NCBI RefSeq assembly: GCF_021233055.1
Contig: NZ_CP089538.1
Span: forward strand, 4,418,501-4,482,500
Source: Spirosoma oryzicola
GTDB lineage: Bacteria > Bacteroidota > Bacteroidia > Cytophagales > Spirosomataceae
DNA length: 64,000 bases
Direction of reading: 5' to 3'
The position numbers and the translations under genes are program-made. This document shows, piece by piece, positions 17,152 to 27,463 of the stretch (the stretch's first letter is position 1; every line of letters starts with the position of its first letter). The notes beneath the pieces are model-generated. The model did no database searches and was not told the DNA's origin. It worked only from the letters and a program-made list of their open reading frames with translations.

Positions 17152-17319
17152 ATGAATAAGAATAAGCCAAAGCTCAGACCAGATCAGGTGTCTAAAGAAG
17201 GCCTTAGCATTCAGGAGTTTACAAATCTGTTTGCTCAATATAAAAGAGCGATGTACGAAAGCCTGTACCAGCCAAAAGGAAATCTCCAGCCTTTGTATTG
17301 TCCGCTACCCATTCGATAA
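17152..17319 (+). CDS. Small hypothetical protein, 55 residues
   Basis: An uninterrupted ATG-to-TAA frame (MNKNKPKLRPDQVSKEG...) encodes a lysine-rich N-terminus, a helix-like middle (IQEFTNLFAQYKRAMYES) and a Pro/Leu-rich end (LYCPLPIR). Its composition is plausible for a small cytoplasmic protein, and it stands in the middle of an otherwise gene-free stretch of 1.2 kb. I do not recognise it. Confidence 0.35.
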   Translation: MNKNKPKLRPDQVSKEGLSIQEFTNLFAQYKRAMYESLYQPKGNLQPLYCPLPIR

Positions 17320-17587
17320 GTTGTATAAAAAGCGTTTTTCCGAACAACGTAAAAACGGTCTGTGCACAATCAATGATTAGATCTTCTCATTAGCAGAAAT
17401 CTATATACCTCTCTCTACTAGCTGTAAATAGGCATGGCCTTCTATAGCTAGCAGAGGAATTTTGCGGCAATATTGATAATACTTGACAATTGTTAGGCTA
17501 AGTCGAAAGGCATTTAGAAGACTATTGTATGCGTAGTCTATAGTGCAGATAACTGTTGCGTTACTTGCATTATTACCAAACAGCAGA

Positions 17588-17616
17588 AAGCCCGATACGA
17601 AGTTCGTACCGGGCTT
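17588..17616. terminator. Terminator-like hairpin downstream of tRNA-Ser
   Basis: A 13- to 14-bp stem (AAAGCCCGATACGA with TCGTACCGGGCTTT, one wobble) lies 25 nt beyond the 3' end of the minus-strand tRNA gene. It is a likely end point of the tRNA transcript. Confidence 0.55.
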
Positions 17617-17640
17617 TTGTTATTCATTGTATCTCTTTTG

Positions 17641-17725
17641 CAGAGAGAGAGGGATTCGAACCCCCGGACCTGTTACAGTCTTCGGTTTTCAAGACCGACG
17701 CAATCGACCACTCTGCCATCTCTCT
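17641..17725 (-). tRNA. tRNA-Ser (anticodon UGA)
   Basis: 85 nt on the minus strand. The acceptor stem AGAGAGA/TCTCTCT, D arm, anticodon loop CTTGAAA (anticodon TGA) with stem CGGT/ACCG, a long class-II variable arm (about AGACTGTAACAGGTC) and a T arm with loop TTCGAAT can all be drawn. The 3' CCA is not encoded. The long variable arm and UGA anticodon identify a serine tRNA. Confidence 0.95.
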
Positions 17726-17899
17726 TTACGGGTGCAAATATACGAACGTTTTGAGATTTGTCAACCCATAACGGAACATTTTAGGGCAAAAAGCGTAATT
17801 TTGGGCAATGTTTAAAGAGCGAAAACGTAAATGAGCGGATGTACAGTACGCTTCCATTACTCATAAACCTTTTCCTCTTTCATTCTTTCGCTCTTTATA

Positions 17900-20131
17900 A
17901 TGGACGCAACAGAATCGTTACCCACGCTTGACACTGCCCGCAAACTGGGCTTGCTCCCCGACGAATTTGACCGTATCAACCAGATCCTGGGTCGTCAGCC
18001 AAATTTTACTGAACTGAGTATCTTCTCGGTGATGTGGTCGGAACATTGCTCGTATAAGAACTCCATCGTCTGGCTTAAGACCCTCCCCCGCGACTCGGAA
18101 CGGATGCTGGCAAAAGCCGGAGAAGAAAACGCCGGACTGGTTGACATTGGCGACGGGCTAGCCTGCTCGTTTAAAATCGAATCCCACAACCACCCTTCCG
18201 CCCTGGAACCTTACCAGGGTGCTGCAACGGGCGTTGGTGGTATCAACCGCGACATTTTTACGATGGGCGCGCGACCCATTGCCCAGCTCAACTCGCTTCG
18301 TTTTGGTAGCCTCGATCTGCCAAAAACCAAACGGTTGTTGCGCGGTGTCGTCAAAGGGATTGGCGATTATGGCAACGCATTCGGCATTCCGACCGTTGGT
18401 GGTGAAATCTATTTTGACGAGTGTTACAACACAAACCCCCTCGTCAATGCCTTTTCAGCAGGTATTGTTGAGGTCGGCAAAGTAGCGAAAGCCACTTCGT
18501 ACGGCGTCGGCAATCCAGTATTTATCGTTGGCTCGGCAACGGGCAAAGACGGTATCCACGGGGCTACGTTTGCGTCGGAAGATATCTCGGCAGCATCGAC
18601 GGATAAGTTGCCTGCGGTTCAGGTGGGCGATCCGTTCATGGAGAAGTTGCTGTTGGAAGCCACGCTCGAAATCATTGCAACGGGCTACGTGATCGGCATT
18701 CAGGATATGGGTGCGGCTGGTATTATCTGCTCGACATCTGAAATGAGCGCCAAAGGTGAGCACGGCATGATTATCGACCTGGATAAAGTGCCTACGCGCC
18801 AACCTAACATGGCTCCTTTTGAAATATTGCTTTCTGAATCGCAGGAACGAATGCTGGTTGTGATTGAGAAAGGAAAAGAATCCGTTATCCAAGCTATTTT
18901 CGACAAGTGGGATTTGAACTGCGCGCAGATCGGTGAAGTAACCGATACGCAACGCCTGCATTTCTACCGTTATGGCGAACTCGTGGCCGATGTTCCGGCT
19001 TATGATCTTGTGCTAGGTGGCGGGGCTCCGCAATATCATCGCGAATACAGCGAACCGGCCTATATCAAAGAGTACGCCAAATTCGATCCATCGGACGTGG
19101 ATGATCTGGAAAAAGATGAATTGAAGAAAGTAGCCCAGCACCTGCTATCGCACCCGAATATCTGCTCCCGCAAATGGGTCTACGAACAGTATGACTCGAT
19201 GGTAGGTACTGCCAATCGGAGCACCAATGCGCCTTCTGACGCTGCTATCGTGCGCGTAAAAGGTTCTGACAAATCCATTGTTATTACGGTTGACTGCAAC
19301 AGTCGCTACGTCAATGCCAACCCGCGCAAGGGAGCAATGATCGCCGTTGCCGAAGCCGCCCGGAACATTGTTTGTTCGGGTGGTGAGCCGCTGGCCGTTA
19401 CCAACAACCTGAACTTTGGTAATCCTTACGTGCCGGAGGTTTACTGGCAGTTTGTGGAAGCCGTACAGGGAATGGGTGAAGCCTGCCGCCGGTTCAGTAC
19501 GCCCGTGACCGGTGGTAACGTTAGCTTCTACAACCAAAGCTCTGATGACGGTCCGGTCTTTCCGACACCAACCATCGGCATGCTGGGCCTGATGGAAGAT
19601 CCGACGCACCAGATGACACTCGATTTCAAGAATGAAGGTGATTTGATTTTCCTGGTGGGTCCCATAACCGATGATATTGCTTCGTCGGAGTACCTGTACT
19701 CATACCGGGGTATCAAAGCGTCTCCGGCACCAAGTTTCGATTTCGAAACCGAATGGCGTGTTCAGGAGTCGATCAAAACCATGATCCGCAACGGCTGGAT
19801 TCAGTCGGCGCACGATATTTCGGACGGTGGCCTGTTCGTTACGCTGGCTGAGTCGGCAATGGCGGGAGGTAAAGGATTCCAGATTGAGACCGATGATCGC
19901 TATCGGTTGGACGCGTTCCTGTTTGGCGAAAGCCAGAGCCGGGTCGTAGTTTCCGTTTCGCCCGACAAGCAGCATCTGGTCGCCAATTATCTGGAAGATA
20001 CGATCCTTCCTTTCCGGTACCTGGGTAAAGTGACGGCGGGCGGTTTTGACGTCGACGACGTGGCCGTTGCCGACTTCGCCGACGCAAAAGCTCTTTATGA
20101 TAACGCACTGGGCAAGATCATGGGCAACTAA
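17900..20131 (+). CDS. purL: Phosphoribosylformylglycinamidine synthase subunit PurL (FGAM synthase II)
   Basis: The 743 residues match the small PurL form that works with PurQ and PurS. Motifs: [11 protein letters not shown] (about 46-56), the substrate-binding [22 protein letters not shown] region (key residues ESHNHPS and GAATGVGG), and the second AIRS-type repeat with [12 protein letters not shown]. It converts FGAR, glutamine-derived ammonia and ATP to FGAM in purine synthesis. The start ATG at 17900 gives the usual N-terminus. It ends 12 bp before the gmhA-like gene, on the same strand, so they may be co-transcribed. Confidence 0.96.
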   Translation: MDATESLPTLDTARKLGLLPDEFDRINQILGRQPNFTELSIFSVMWSEHCSYKNSIVWLKTLPRDSERMLAKAGEENAGLVDIGDGLACSFKIESHNHPSALEPYQGAATGVGGINRDIFTMGARPIAQLNSLRFGSLDLPKTKRLLRGVVKGIGDYGNAFGIPTVGGEIYFDECYNTNPLVNAFSAGIVEVGKVAKATSYGVGNPVFIVGSATGKDGIHGATFASEDISAASTDKLPAVQVGDPFMEKLLLEATLEIIATGYVIGIQDMGAAGIICSTSEMSAKGEHGMIIDLDKVPTRQPNMAPFEILLSESQERMLVVIEKGKESVIQAIFDKWDLNCAQIGEVTDTQRLHFYRYGELVADVPAYDLVLGGGAPQYHREYSEPAYIKEYAKFDPSDVDDLEKDELKKVAQHLLSHPNICSRKWVYEQYDSMVGTANRSTNAPSDAAIVRVKGSDKSIVITVDCNSRYVNANPRKGAMIAVAEAARNIVCSGGEPLAVTNNLNFGNPYVPEVYWQFVEAVQGMGEACRRFSTPVTGGNVSFYNQSSDDGPVFPTPTIGMLGLMEDPTHQMTLDFKNEGDLIFLVGPITDDIASSEYLYSYRGIKASPAPSFDFETEWRVQESIKTMIRNGWIQSAHDISDGGLFVTLAESAMAGGKGFQIETDDRYRLDAFLFGESQSRVVVSVSPDKQHLVANYLEDTILPFRYLGKVTAGGFDVDDVAVADFADAKALYDNALGKIMGN

Positions 20132-20143
20132 CTCCGTATAGCC

Positions 20144-20704
20144 ATGAATAAAGCTTATTTTGAAGCGTACCTAGAACGCCAGAAAGCCGCTTACGATGCC
20201 ATTCCAATCGATCAGGTTGAACGAATCATCAACCTGATCAAAACGTGTTGGGAAGAAGATCGGCAGCTTTTTGCCTTTGGCAACGGGGGAAGCGCGTCAA
20301 ACGTATCGCATTTTATCACCGATCTCGGCAAAAGTGCGTCTGACTGCATGGGCAAGCGTTTTCGCTGTCATTCCCTGAACGAAAGTATTTCGTGGATAAC
20401 AGCCTTAGGAAATGATTATGCCTACGAAGATGTGTACGTGCAGCAACTGCATAACTACGCTCAACCCGGTGATCTGGTGCTAACGCTGAGCGTTAGCGGT
20501 AATTCCCCCAATGTGGTCAAAGCTGTCCACTGGGCCAAGGAACATGGGCTGAAAACGGTAGCGTTAGTCGGTGGTAAAGGTGGCCGTTTGGCTGCTATCG
20601 CGGACGAAGTGATTATCGTTCAGGATGAGCATTACGGTCGTGTCGAAGATGCGCAGATGACTATTTGTCACATGCTTTGCTACGGCTTTATTGATACAGT
20701 GTAG
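20144..20704 (+). CDS. gmhA: SIS-domain phosphosugar isomerase, GmhA-like
   Basis: The 186-residue single SIS domain has a phosphate-binding FGNGGSASNVSHF loop (about 45-57), the region GDLVLTLSVSGNSPNVV and the conserved TVALVGGKGGRL strand-turn. Length and motifs fit D-sedoheptulose-7-phosphate isomerase (GmhA), the first step toward ADP- or GDP-heptose, although related SIS proteins (DiaA-like) look similar. A C-terminal VEDAQMTICHMLC helix contains the expected Glu/His neighbourhood. No other heptose genes are adjacent; a GT9-type heptosyltransferase-like gene sits further on at 39039. The symbol is a family-level assignment. Confidence 0.75.
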   Translation: MNKAYFEAYLERQKAAYDAIPIDQVERIINLIKTCWEEDRQLFAFGNGGSASNVSHFITDLGKSASDCMGKRFRCHSLNESISWITALGNDYAYEDVYVQQLHNYAQPGDLVLTLSVSGNSPNVVKAVHWAKEHGLKTVALVGGKGGRLAAIADEVIIVQDEHYGRVEDAQMTICHMLCYGFIDTV

Positions 20705-20712
20705 AAAAGAAG

Positions 20713-20743
20713 TAAGTAGAGACGTAAAATACGTCTCTACTTA
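20713..20743. terminator. Perfect bidirectional hairpin between convergent genes
   Basis: 14-bp perfect arms (20713-20726 TAAGTAGAGACGTA and 20730-20743) have a 3-nt loop. It fills the 39-bp gap between the stops of the gmhA-like gene and the minus-strand sulfite-oxidase-like gene. The core GTAGAGACGT / ACGTCTCTAC resembles palindromes that recur in some bacterial genomes. Confidence 0.75.
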
Positions 20744-21454
20744 TCATGAATAGCGGTCATTCCGCCAGGGGTAAGCGGTATTGGAATAGCCGCGTTCTTC
20801 CCAGAACCCTAGCTGGTTCTTTGTCAGAAACTCAATTCGCTTAATCCACTTCGACCCTTTCCAGGCGTAAAGCTGCGGAGTAATCATGCGCAATGGTCCA
20901 CCGTGTTCACGAGCGAGTGGCTGACCGTCGGCGGTATGAACGAGCAATACGTCGAGCTTCAAGGCTTCTTCCAGCGATAGATTTGTCGAGTAACCGTCGT
21001 ATCCATAGCACATTACGTGCGTCGCCGTTTCTTTGGGTTCGGCCAGAGCTGCCAAATCCATGAACCGAACGCCTACCCAGGGTACGTTCAGCCGTGACCA
21101 GGTTGTCACGCAATGAAAATCACTCGTATCCTCAACCTGTGGTAAAGCCATCAGATCGTCCCACTTGAGCCGAACGGGGTTGTTTACCTCACCGTCGATG
21201 TTTAGCTGCCATTTGTCGAGCGGGATGTTTGGCTGGTAACCAAGATCCAGAACCGGCCATTTAGCCGTTACCGTTTGCCCAATCGGTACGGTAGGCATTC
21301 CATGTCGATTTAGCGGGCCGGTGCCACGGGGCGTCTCATCGATCATCGATGGCGTCTGGGCGATTTTCTCCTCAAACCGTCGTTTCAGCTTCATCCGGGC
21401 TTCAACGATCCGGTCAAGTTTATCCGTCTGTTCGGATGGTGTGTTCGTGTCCAT
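20744..21454 (-). CDS. Sulfite-oxidase-like molybdopterin oxidoreductase
   Basis: 236 residues. The molybdopterin-binding domain of the sulfite oxidase/YedY family is visible: WQLNIDGEVNNPVRLKWDDL, then DFHCVTTWSRLNVPWVGV with the molybdenum-ligating cysteine, LLVHTADGQPLAREHGGPLRM and YAWKGSKWIKRIEFL. No signal peptide or Tat motif is present, so unlike MsrP/YedY this protein is probably cytoplasmic. The dimerisation domain of true sulfite oxidases is absent. Substrate unknown. It is followed, toward pheA, by a gap of about 40 bp. Confidence 0.88.
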   Translation of the reverse strand: MDTNTPSEQTDKLDRIVEARMKLKRRFEEKIAQTPSMIDETPRGTGPLNRHGMPTVPIGQTVTAKWPVLDLGYQPNIPLDKWQLNIDGEVNNPVRLKWDDLMALPQVEDTSDFHCVTTWSRLNVPWVGVRFMDLAALAEPKETATHVMCYGYDGYSTNLSLEEALKLDVLLVHTADGQPLAREHGGPLRMITPQLYAWKGSKWIKRIEFLTKNQLGFWEERGYSNTAYPWRNDRYS

Positions 21455-21496
21455 ACGTTTACTGTTTCCTATACAACTACAAACGACAGGGGTAGT

Positions 21497-22570
21497 TTAA
21501 GCGACCCGAACGTAACTTCCCAGTAGCTTAACTTCGGCAGCGTGGTGGTTTAGAATTTCCTGCAAAGCCGGTTCGTCCGAGTGACCTTCGCACTCAATCA
21601 GGAACCAGTAGCGGAACGTCGCACCTTCCCGCAGGGGACGGCTTTCGATCTTGGTCAGGTTGATTTTACGTGCGTTAAATTCCTGAAGAAACTCCGCAAG
21701 TACCCCCGGCGATTCGGTATTGGCAAGCTTGGCAATGAGGGTGGTCTTGTCGCTACCGCTTGGCTGATTCTTAAAGTTTTTCGCCAGAATCAGAAATCGC
21801 GTCCGGTTGAGGTCGCTGTCTTCAATGTTATCAAACAGAATCGGAACGTCGAACAACTTGGCTGCAATATGCGAACAGACTGCCGCCGTATTCGGCTCCA
21901 GCGCAGCTAGTTTGGCAGCTCTCGATGTCGACTCAACCGGGATCAGCTCCGCCTGTAGCCCTTCGAACGAATCTTTAAGAAATTTGCTACACTGCCGGAA
22001 CGCAATGTCCTTGGAATAGATATGCGTGATGCTAGCGAGATTATCGGCTTGGGAAGCAAAGGTAAAGTGAACCGGTATCTGCGCTTCAGCCGCGATGGAT
22101 AGATCTTTTTCGAGAAGCAGGTCGATGGTTTCCAGTACCACCCCTTCCTGGTTGTTCTCGATAGGAACGACCCCAAAGCGTACTCTGCCGGTTTCCACGC
22201 TTTCAAACACCGAGCGGATGGTAGGTAACGCCATGTATGCGCTCATCGCCCCAAAACGACTCTCGGCGGCCTGATGCGTAAAGCTTCCTTCTGGTCCCAG
22301 GAAGGCTACTCGTTCGGGTAATTCGAGGTTACGCGAAACGGCAAAGATTTCGAGAAAAATAGCTTCGATGGCTGAGCGGTTCATTAAACCGTCGTTCATC
22401 TGCTGCAAACGGTCTATTATTTGCTTTTCGCGCTCGGGCCGGTAGATAACGGTATTGGAGGAGCGCTTTAGCTCGCCAACCTGACGAACCAGCTCCATTC
22501 GTTGGTTCAACAACGAAAGTAACTGATCATCAATGGTGTCGATGCTATTACGGAGGGATTCGAGAGTCAT
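21497..22570 (-). CDS. pheA: Bifunctional chorismate mutase / prephenate dehydratase
   Basis: 357 residues in three parts. An AroQ-type chorismate mutase helix bundle covers about 1-85 (RNSIDTIDDQLLSLLNQRMELV). A prephenate dehydratase domain covers about 90-275 (VAFLGPEGSFTHQAA; the catalytic Thr region NRTRFLILA). A C-terminal ACT regulatory domain contains the phenylalanine-binding ESRPLREGATFRYWFLIE segment (only ESRP and the aromatic strand are key). It makes phenylpyruvate from chorismate. Minus strand, 98 bp downstream of parE; a long inverted repeat sits in that gap, just 5' of the start codon. Confidence 0.96.
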   Translation of the reverse strand: MTLESLRNSIDTIDDQLLSLLNQRMELVRQVGELKRSSNTVIYRPEREKQIIDRLQQMNDGLMNRSAIEAIFLEIFAVSRNLELPERVAFLGPEGSFTHQAAESRFGAMSAYMALPTIRSVFESVETGRVRFGVVPIENNQEGVVLETIDLLLEKDLSIAAEAQIPVHFTFASQADNLASITHIYSKDIAFRQCSKFLKDSFEGLQAELIPVESTSRAAKLAALEPNTAAVCSHIAAKLFDVPILFDNIEDSDLNRTRFLILAKNFKNQPSGSDKTTLIAKLANTESPGVLAEFLQEFNARKINLTKIESRPLREGATFRYWFLIECEGHSDEPALQEILNHHAAEVKLLGSYVRVA

Positions 22571-22591
22571 TCTACTACGGTTTCAGCTTTA

Positions 22592-22647
22592 AGTTTTCAG
22601 TTTTCGGCCACGCTGATTTGCAAATGACCCACTGAAAACTGAAAACT
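22592..22647. repeat. Inverted repeat between parE and pheA, near the pheA start codon
   Basis: Perfect 14-bp arms AGTTTTCAGTTTTC (22592-22605) and GAAAACTGAAAACT (22634-22647) flank a 28-nt loop. On the coding (minus) strand the hairpin ends 21 nt before the pheA ATG. The 16-mer CTGAAAACTGAAAACT of the right side recurs exactly at 30813-30828, in a second intergenic gap. Confidence 0.7.
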
Positions 22648-22668
22648 CAAAAACTGTAAACCTAAAAC

Positions 22669-24567
22669 TTACGCTAAAGCGGCATCTTCGATGTCTTTTT
22701 CAATGCGGAGGTTATCGATAATGAACCGCTGACGGTCGGGCGTATTCTTGCCCATGTAATAACTGAGCAGCTTGGAGATTGAGGTTTCTTTCTCCATAAT
22801 CACCGGCTCCAGACGCATGTTTTCGCCGATGAACAGTCCGAACTCTTCCGGCGAAATCTCCCCTAGTCCCTTGAACCGGGTGATCTCCACCTTTTTGCCC
22901 CCTTTGGTCAACTTATCGATGGCCGCCTGTTTCTCTTCGTCCGAATAACAATAGGTTGTCTCTTTGTGATTCTTTGGATTGCGTACCCGGAACAAAGGAG
23001 TTTCAAGAATGTACAAATGCCCGTTCCGAACCAGATCGGGGAAGAATTGCAGGAAGAAGGTCAGCATCAGCAGCCGGATGTGCATGCCGTCAACGTCGGC
23101 GTCCGTGGCAATCACGATTCGATTGTAACGCAATCCTTCCAGGCCATCTTCAATATCGAGGGCGTGCTGAAGCAAGTTAAATTCCTCGTTTTCATATACC
23201 ACTTTCTTGGTCAGGCCAAAGCAGTTGAGCGGTTTACCCCGCAAGCTAAATACTGCCTGCGACTGTACGTTGCGCGATTTTGTGATTGATCCACTCGCCG
23301 AATCTCCCTCGGTAATGAACAGGGTCGATTGATAGCGATCTTCCGCTTTCAGGTCGGGCAGGTGGTTGCGACAGTCACGCAGCTTTTTGTTGTGAAGACT
23401 CGCTTTTTTGGCACGATCATTGGCCAATTTCTTGATGCCAGCGAGTTCCTTCCGCTCCCGTTCCGATTGCTCAATCCGCTTTTTAAGCGCATCGCGCACG
23501 GTGGGGTTCATATGAAGAAAATCGTCCAGGCGCTCTTTAATGAAATCTTTGACAAATGAGTTGACGGACTGCGCATTCGGCTCGGGCGACATGTTGATCG
23601 AACCCAGCTTCGTTTTGGTCTGCGATTCGAAGACCGGCTCCTGAACCCGAATACTGATGGCCGCAATAATTGACGCACGGACATCGGCTACGTCATAATT
23701 CTTGTCAAAGTGTTTGCGAATGGTTTCAACCACGGCTTCGCGCAGGGCCTGGAGGTGGGTTCCTCCCTGGGTTGTATACTGCCCGTTAACGAACGAGTAG
23801 TATTCTTCCCCGTATTGATTACCGTGCGTCATAGCGACTTCCAGATCATGCCCTTTCAGGTGAATAATCGGGTAGCGCAAGGAGTCTTCGTCTTTTTTGG
23901 TCTTGTCCCGAAGAAGGTCGAGCAAGCCATTCTGCGAAACGTATTTTTGTTTGTTAAACGTAATGGTCAGACCCGCATTCAGGTAGCAGTAATTCCAGAC
24001 CATGTTTTCCAGAAACTGCGGGATATAATGAAAATGCTTAAACACCGTATCGTCCGGCTCGAAACAGATAAGCGTTCCGTTGCGCTCGTTCGTCGGCTCG
24101 TCCCCCTGATTTTTCAGTTCGCCCCGGTCAAACTCAGCCCAGACGGTCCGACCATCACGAAATGCCTGTACCCGAAAGTAGCTCGACAGCGCGTTCACGG
24201 CTTTGGTGCCGACACCGTTCAGGCCCACCGATTTCTGAAAGGCTCCGGAATCGTATTTACCACCGGTGTTGATTTTAGAAACGACTTCAACCACTTTACC
24301 GAGCGGAATTCCCCGACCGTAGTCACGAACTTCGACCCGGTGATCGGTTACACGCACGTCGATGTTCTTCCCAAAGCCCATCACGTGTTCGTCAATGCAG
24401 TTGTCGATGGTTTCTTTGAGCAGAACGTATATACCGTCGTCGGCGGCTGATCCGTCGCCAAGTTTACCAATATACATGCCCGGCCGCAGACGAATGTGTT
24501 CACGCCAATCAAGGGATCGGATGCTGTCTTCGTTGTACTGCGCGGGCTGAGGTGTCTGTTCTGTCAT
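22669..24567 (-). CDS. parE: DNA topoisomerase IV subunit B
   Basis: 632 residues. The N-terminal GHKL ATPase domain has [24 protein letters not shown] and [17 protein letters not shown]; the GHKL G2 loop is [15 protein letters not shown]. The transducer domain follows. Toprim motifs are [11 protein letters not shown] (about 405-415) and [17 protein letters not shown], and the end carries the usual [16 protein letters not shown] segment. The length and the lack of the gyrase C-terminal insertion favour the topoisomerase IV (ParE) class used in Bacteroidota, although GyrB is close. It decatenates daughter chromosomes with ParC, which is not in the window. Confidence 0.92.
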   Translation of the reverse strand: MTEQTPQPAQYNEDSIRSLDWREHIRLRPGMYIGKLGDGSAADDGIYVLLKETIDNCIDEHVMGFGKNIDVRVTDHRVEVRDYGRGIPLGKVVEVVSKINTGGKYDSGAFQKSVGLNGVGTKAVNALSSYFRVQAFRDGRTVWAEFDRGELKNQGDEPTNERNGTLICFEPDDTVFKHFHYIPQFLENMVWNYCYLNAGLTITFNKQKYVSQNGLLDLLRDKTKKDEDSLRYPIIHLKGHDLEVAMTHGNQYGEEYYSFVNGQYTTQGGTHLQALREAVVETIRKHFDKNYDVADVRASIIAAISIRVQEPVFESQTKTKLGSINMSPEPNAQSVNSFVKDFIKERLDDFLHMNPTVRDALKKRIEQSERERKELAGIKKLANDRAKKASLHNKKLRDCRNHLPDLKAEDRYQSTLFITEGDSASGSITKSRNVQSQAVFSLRGKPLNCFGLTKKVVYENEEFNLLQHALDIEDGLEGLRYNRIVIATDADVDGMHIRLLMLTFFLQFFPDLVRNGHLYILETPLFRVRNPKNHKETTYCYSDEEKQAAIDKLTKGGKKVEITRFKGLGEISPEEFGLFIGENMRLEPVIMEKETSISKLLSYYMGKNTPDRQRFIIDNLRIEKDIEDAALA

Positions 24568-24759
24568 AGACGATTTATAGGTATTTTAAAGTAAAGCAAC
24601 TAACGCTGCCTACTAACGTGTAAATTGTAACATTAGAAAAATCATACCAGCATGAGGTATGGAAAGAAAAGGTTCCTTACAGTAAGAAATCGTTCATAAT
24701 CCGGCAAAAGTTCATTTACTTTGCCGACTGAACACAAGAAACGTACTACACAGGCAATT

Positions 24760-27450
24760 ATGTCGTTACATACAAGCCCATACAACTGCTTAAGCGGTAG
24801 GCTTCGACATCTTAAAAATATGCAAAAAATTCGAAATAATCACAACTTCGTGTTAAAATATTTTTACGACATTACGGCTCTATTCACGCGTCAACTAAGC
24901 ACTAGCCTCACCATAGTCAGTGTAGTTTTATTTAGCCTGTCTGCACAGGCACAGGTAGCACCTGCCCCAGCTGCTGGCACCGGAGCAGGTAGCGGAGCTT
25001 CGGGAACATCGGGTGCGGGTGGCGTGCGTTCGGGCGCTTCTCCAGGCGCAACGCAGGGCGCGCCCGCCGGTTCAGGGGTTGCGTTGCCACCAGGTGTCAA
25101 CATAAATAATCTGCCTGCCAATATACAACAGCAAATCCGGCAACAAGCCGGACAGGGAAACGGCAGAGGAGCTAACGGCGCAACGACACCTGCCGACCAG
25201 TCGACCAGTCAGAACGAGCGTAACATAGACTCGACAGGCACGGGTGTAGAAACCAACCAAAAGAATACGGCTGTAGAATCCGGTTATGAAGCTGCCCGTC
25301 GTCAAGAACAGGAAGAGCAACGACGGAAGATATTTGGCTATTCACTTTTCAATGATCCAGCCATTCAGGCAACGTTCCAGCCTAACGTAAACATGGCGAC
25401 CCCCCGGAACTACATCGTTGGTCCCGGCGATCAGCTCAACATTCGCCTGTACGGCTTTTCAGAATTTGACTTTAGTCAGAAAGTATCGCCGGAAGGGGCG
25501 GTCTACTTTGCCAATCAAACCGGTATAGGTCCTATTTACGTCACAGGCCTGACCGTTGAACAGGCTAAAGCAAGAATGGTCAGCCGACTAGCTACCAAAT
25601 TTGTCGGGCTTCGCAATTCATCGTACGGTCCGGCCAATACGTTTCTGGAAGTATCATTGGGTACGATTCGAAGCATTCGGGTAACGGTAACGGGTGATGC
25701 GGTCCGGCCTGGTACGTACACCATGTCGTCGTTGTCAACCGTTATGAACGCCATCTATCAGGCTGGTGGTCCCAACGAGCTAGGTTCGTTCAGAAGAGTA
25801 CAGTTGATTCGTAATAACAAAGTTGTTGCAACGCTTGATTTATACGATTACCTGCTCAACGGCACACAACGAAACGATTTCCGTCTACAGGACAACGACA
25901 ATATTCGCTTTACGACCTACCTCGAGCACGTTGAAATAACGGGAACCGTCAAGCGCAATAATATCTTTGAAATGATACCGGGCGAAACCTTTGACCGGCT
26001 CCTGTTTTACGCTGGTGATTTCGCGGCTAATGCCTACAAAGGGCGGGTTAAAGTCAGACGCTTAACGGATCGTGAATTGAAAGTAGTGGATGTCACAACG
26101 TCCGAGTTTAAAACCTTCGTGATGCAGGATGGAGACTTGGTAACGGTTGAACAACTACTGGATCGTTTTGAGAACCAGGTTACCATTGAAGGAGCTGTGT
26201 ACCGCCCTGGTCAGTACTCGCTCGATCAGAATAAGTCTCTGAAGCAACTCATCAATTCGGCAGAGGGCCTCAAAGGCGATGCGTTTCAAGGACGCGTAAA
26301 CATTATCAGAACGCGTGAAGACTTAGCCATCGAAAACATCACGGTCAATCTGGGTGATATTTTGGCAGGAACAGCTCCCGACCTTCAGCTACAGCGCGAA
26401 GACCAGATCATCATCACGTCTCGCTTCGACTTGGCCGAGCAAGCGGCTATATCCGTACAGGGAGAAGTCAATTTGCCAATCGAGGGCGTTCCCTACATGG
26501 CGAACATGACACTCGAAGATGCCTTGTTACGGGCTGGTGGCTTAAAAGAGTCAGCCGCAGCTTCGCTGGTGGAAGTTGTGCGTCGTAAAAAAGATGCTGA
26601 TCCTCGTTCGTCTTCTGCACAGATTGCGGAGACGTTCCGATTCAATGTTAACCGGGATCTGTCTATCGGTGCCGATCAGAACAGATTCGTGCTGGAGCCT
26701 TTCGACCAGGTTATTGTTCGGAGATCACCTAACTACCGCGTACAGACCTACGCGAACGTAGAAGGTGAAGTGATCATACCAGGCGCTTATCCAATCCGTA
26801 GCAAAGACCAGAAAATTTCGGATCTGGTAACATTGGCGGGCGGTCTGACTCCCCAGGCCTACGTTGAAGGAGCTACACTGATTCGACGCGTACAACTCAG
26901 TGCCGATGAGCTAGCCCGGCGCCAAAAGTCGGTCGAAGACTTAGCGGAAGCAACAACTACCGGCAAAGCTGTTGTGGAAACCGAAACGCTGTCGCCTGAT
27001 CAGCCTGAATCGATTGGTATCAACCTAAAGAAAATCCTAACTCAACCTGGGTCATCGGAAGACATTCTGGTGCAGGAAGGCGACATTTTACGGATTCCTA
27101 AATTATTAGAAACAGTACGGGTTCAAGGCGAAGTATTGCTACCAACAACGGTGAAATTCCGCACGGGCCAGACCTTCCAGGATTATATTTCACAATCGGG
27201 CGGCTTTACATCGAAGTCGCAACGGCGGAAGTCGTTTATTGTGTACGCGAATGGATCGGTTGACCGGACACGTAAATTTATATTCTTCAACATTTATCCA
27301 AGAGTTGAGCCCGGATCGGAAGTAATTATTCCGAAAAAGACGTCTGTACCGTTGACGCCACAACAGATTCTAAGCTCTACAGCAGGTACTATCTCATCAC
27401 TGCTGTCTGTAATTGGACTAGTCATTGCCTTAAGTAACGTTGCTAGATAA
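24760..27450 (+). CDS. Multi-SLBB polysaccharide export protein (Wza-like)
   Basis: 896 residues from the ATG at 24760; ATG 24820 (MQKIRNNHN) is an alternative. A signal peptide (VSVVLFSLSAQAQ) is followed by a Gly/Ala/Ser/Pro-rich linker of about 100 residues. From about residue 217 the Poly_export motif YIVGPGDQLNIRLYGFSEF appears, then a series of SLBB beta-grasp repeats (VTGDAVRPGTYTM, VEGEVIIPGAYPIRSK, VQGEVLLPTTVKF). A C-terminal hydrophobic helix (ISSLLSVIGLVIALSN) closes the protein. Wza-type proteins form the outer-membrane channel for exopolysaccharide. It is the first gene of the large EPS locus, immediately followed by the Wzz-like gene. Confidence 0.9.
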   Translation: MSLHTSPYNCLSGRLRHLKNMQKIRNNHNFVLKYFYDITALFTRQLSTSLTIVSVVLFSLSAQAQVAPAPAAGTGAGSGASGTSGAGGVRSGASPGATQGAPAGSGVALPPGVNINNLPANIQQQIRQQAGQGNGRGANGATTPADQSTSQNERNIDSTGTGVETNQKNTAVESGYEAARRQEQEEQRRKIFGYSLFNDPAIQATFQPNVNMATPRNYIVGPGDQLNIRLYGFSEFDFSQKVSPEGAVYFANQTGIGPIYVTGLTVEQAKARMVSRLATKFVGLRNSSYGPANTFLEVSLGTIRSIRVTVTGDAVRPGTYTMSSLSTVMNAIYQAGGPNELGSFRRVQLIRNNKVVATLDLYDYLLNGTQRNDFRLQDNDNIRFTTYLEHVEITGTVKRNNIFEMIPGETFDRLLFYAGDFAANAYKGRVKVRRLTDRELKVVDVTTSEFKTFVMQDGDLVTVEQLLDRFENQVTIEGAVYRPGQYSLDQNKSLKQLINSAEGLKGDAFQGRVNIIRTREDLAIENITVNLGDILAGTAPDLQLQREDQIIITSRFDLAEQAAISVQGEVNLPIEGVPYMANMTLEDALLRAGGLKESAAASLVEVVRRKKDADPRSSSAQIAETFRFNVNRDLSIGADQNRFVLEPFDQVIVRRSPNYRVQTYANVEGEVIIPGAYPIRSKDQKISDLVTLAGGLTPQAYVEGATLIRRVQLSADELARRQKSVEDLAEATTTGKAVVETETLSPDQPESIGINLKKILTQPGSSEDILVQEGDILRIPKLLETVRVQGEVLLPTTVKFRTGQTFQDYISQSGGFTSKSQRRKSFIVYANGSVDRTRKFIFFNIYPRVEPGSEVIIPKKTSVPLTPQQILSSTAGTISSLLSVIGLVIALSNVAR

Positions 27451-27463
27451 ACCTTCTCAGGAC

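Noticed and set aside
16445..17640. Possible CRISPR array or mobile element in the gene-poor stretch
   Set aside because: No regularly spaced repeats, terminal inverted repeats or transposase fragments can be seen, only single hairpins and short open frames.
23710..24450. A 246-codon plus-strand open frame opposite parE
   Set aside because: It lies wholly antisense to a well-supported topoisomerase gene and its translation has no recognisable domain; GC-rich codon phasing of parE explains the lack of stops.
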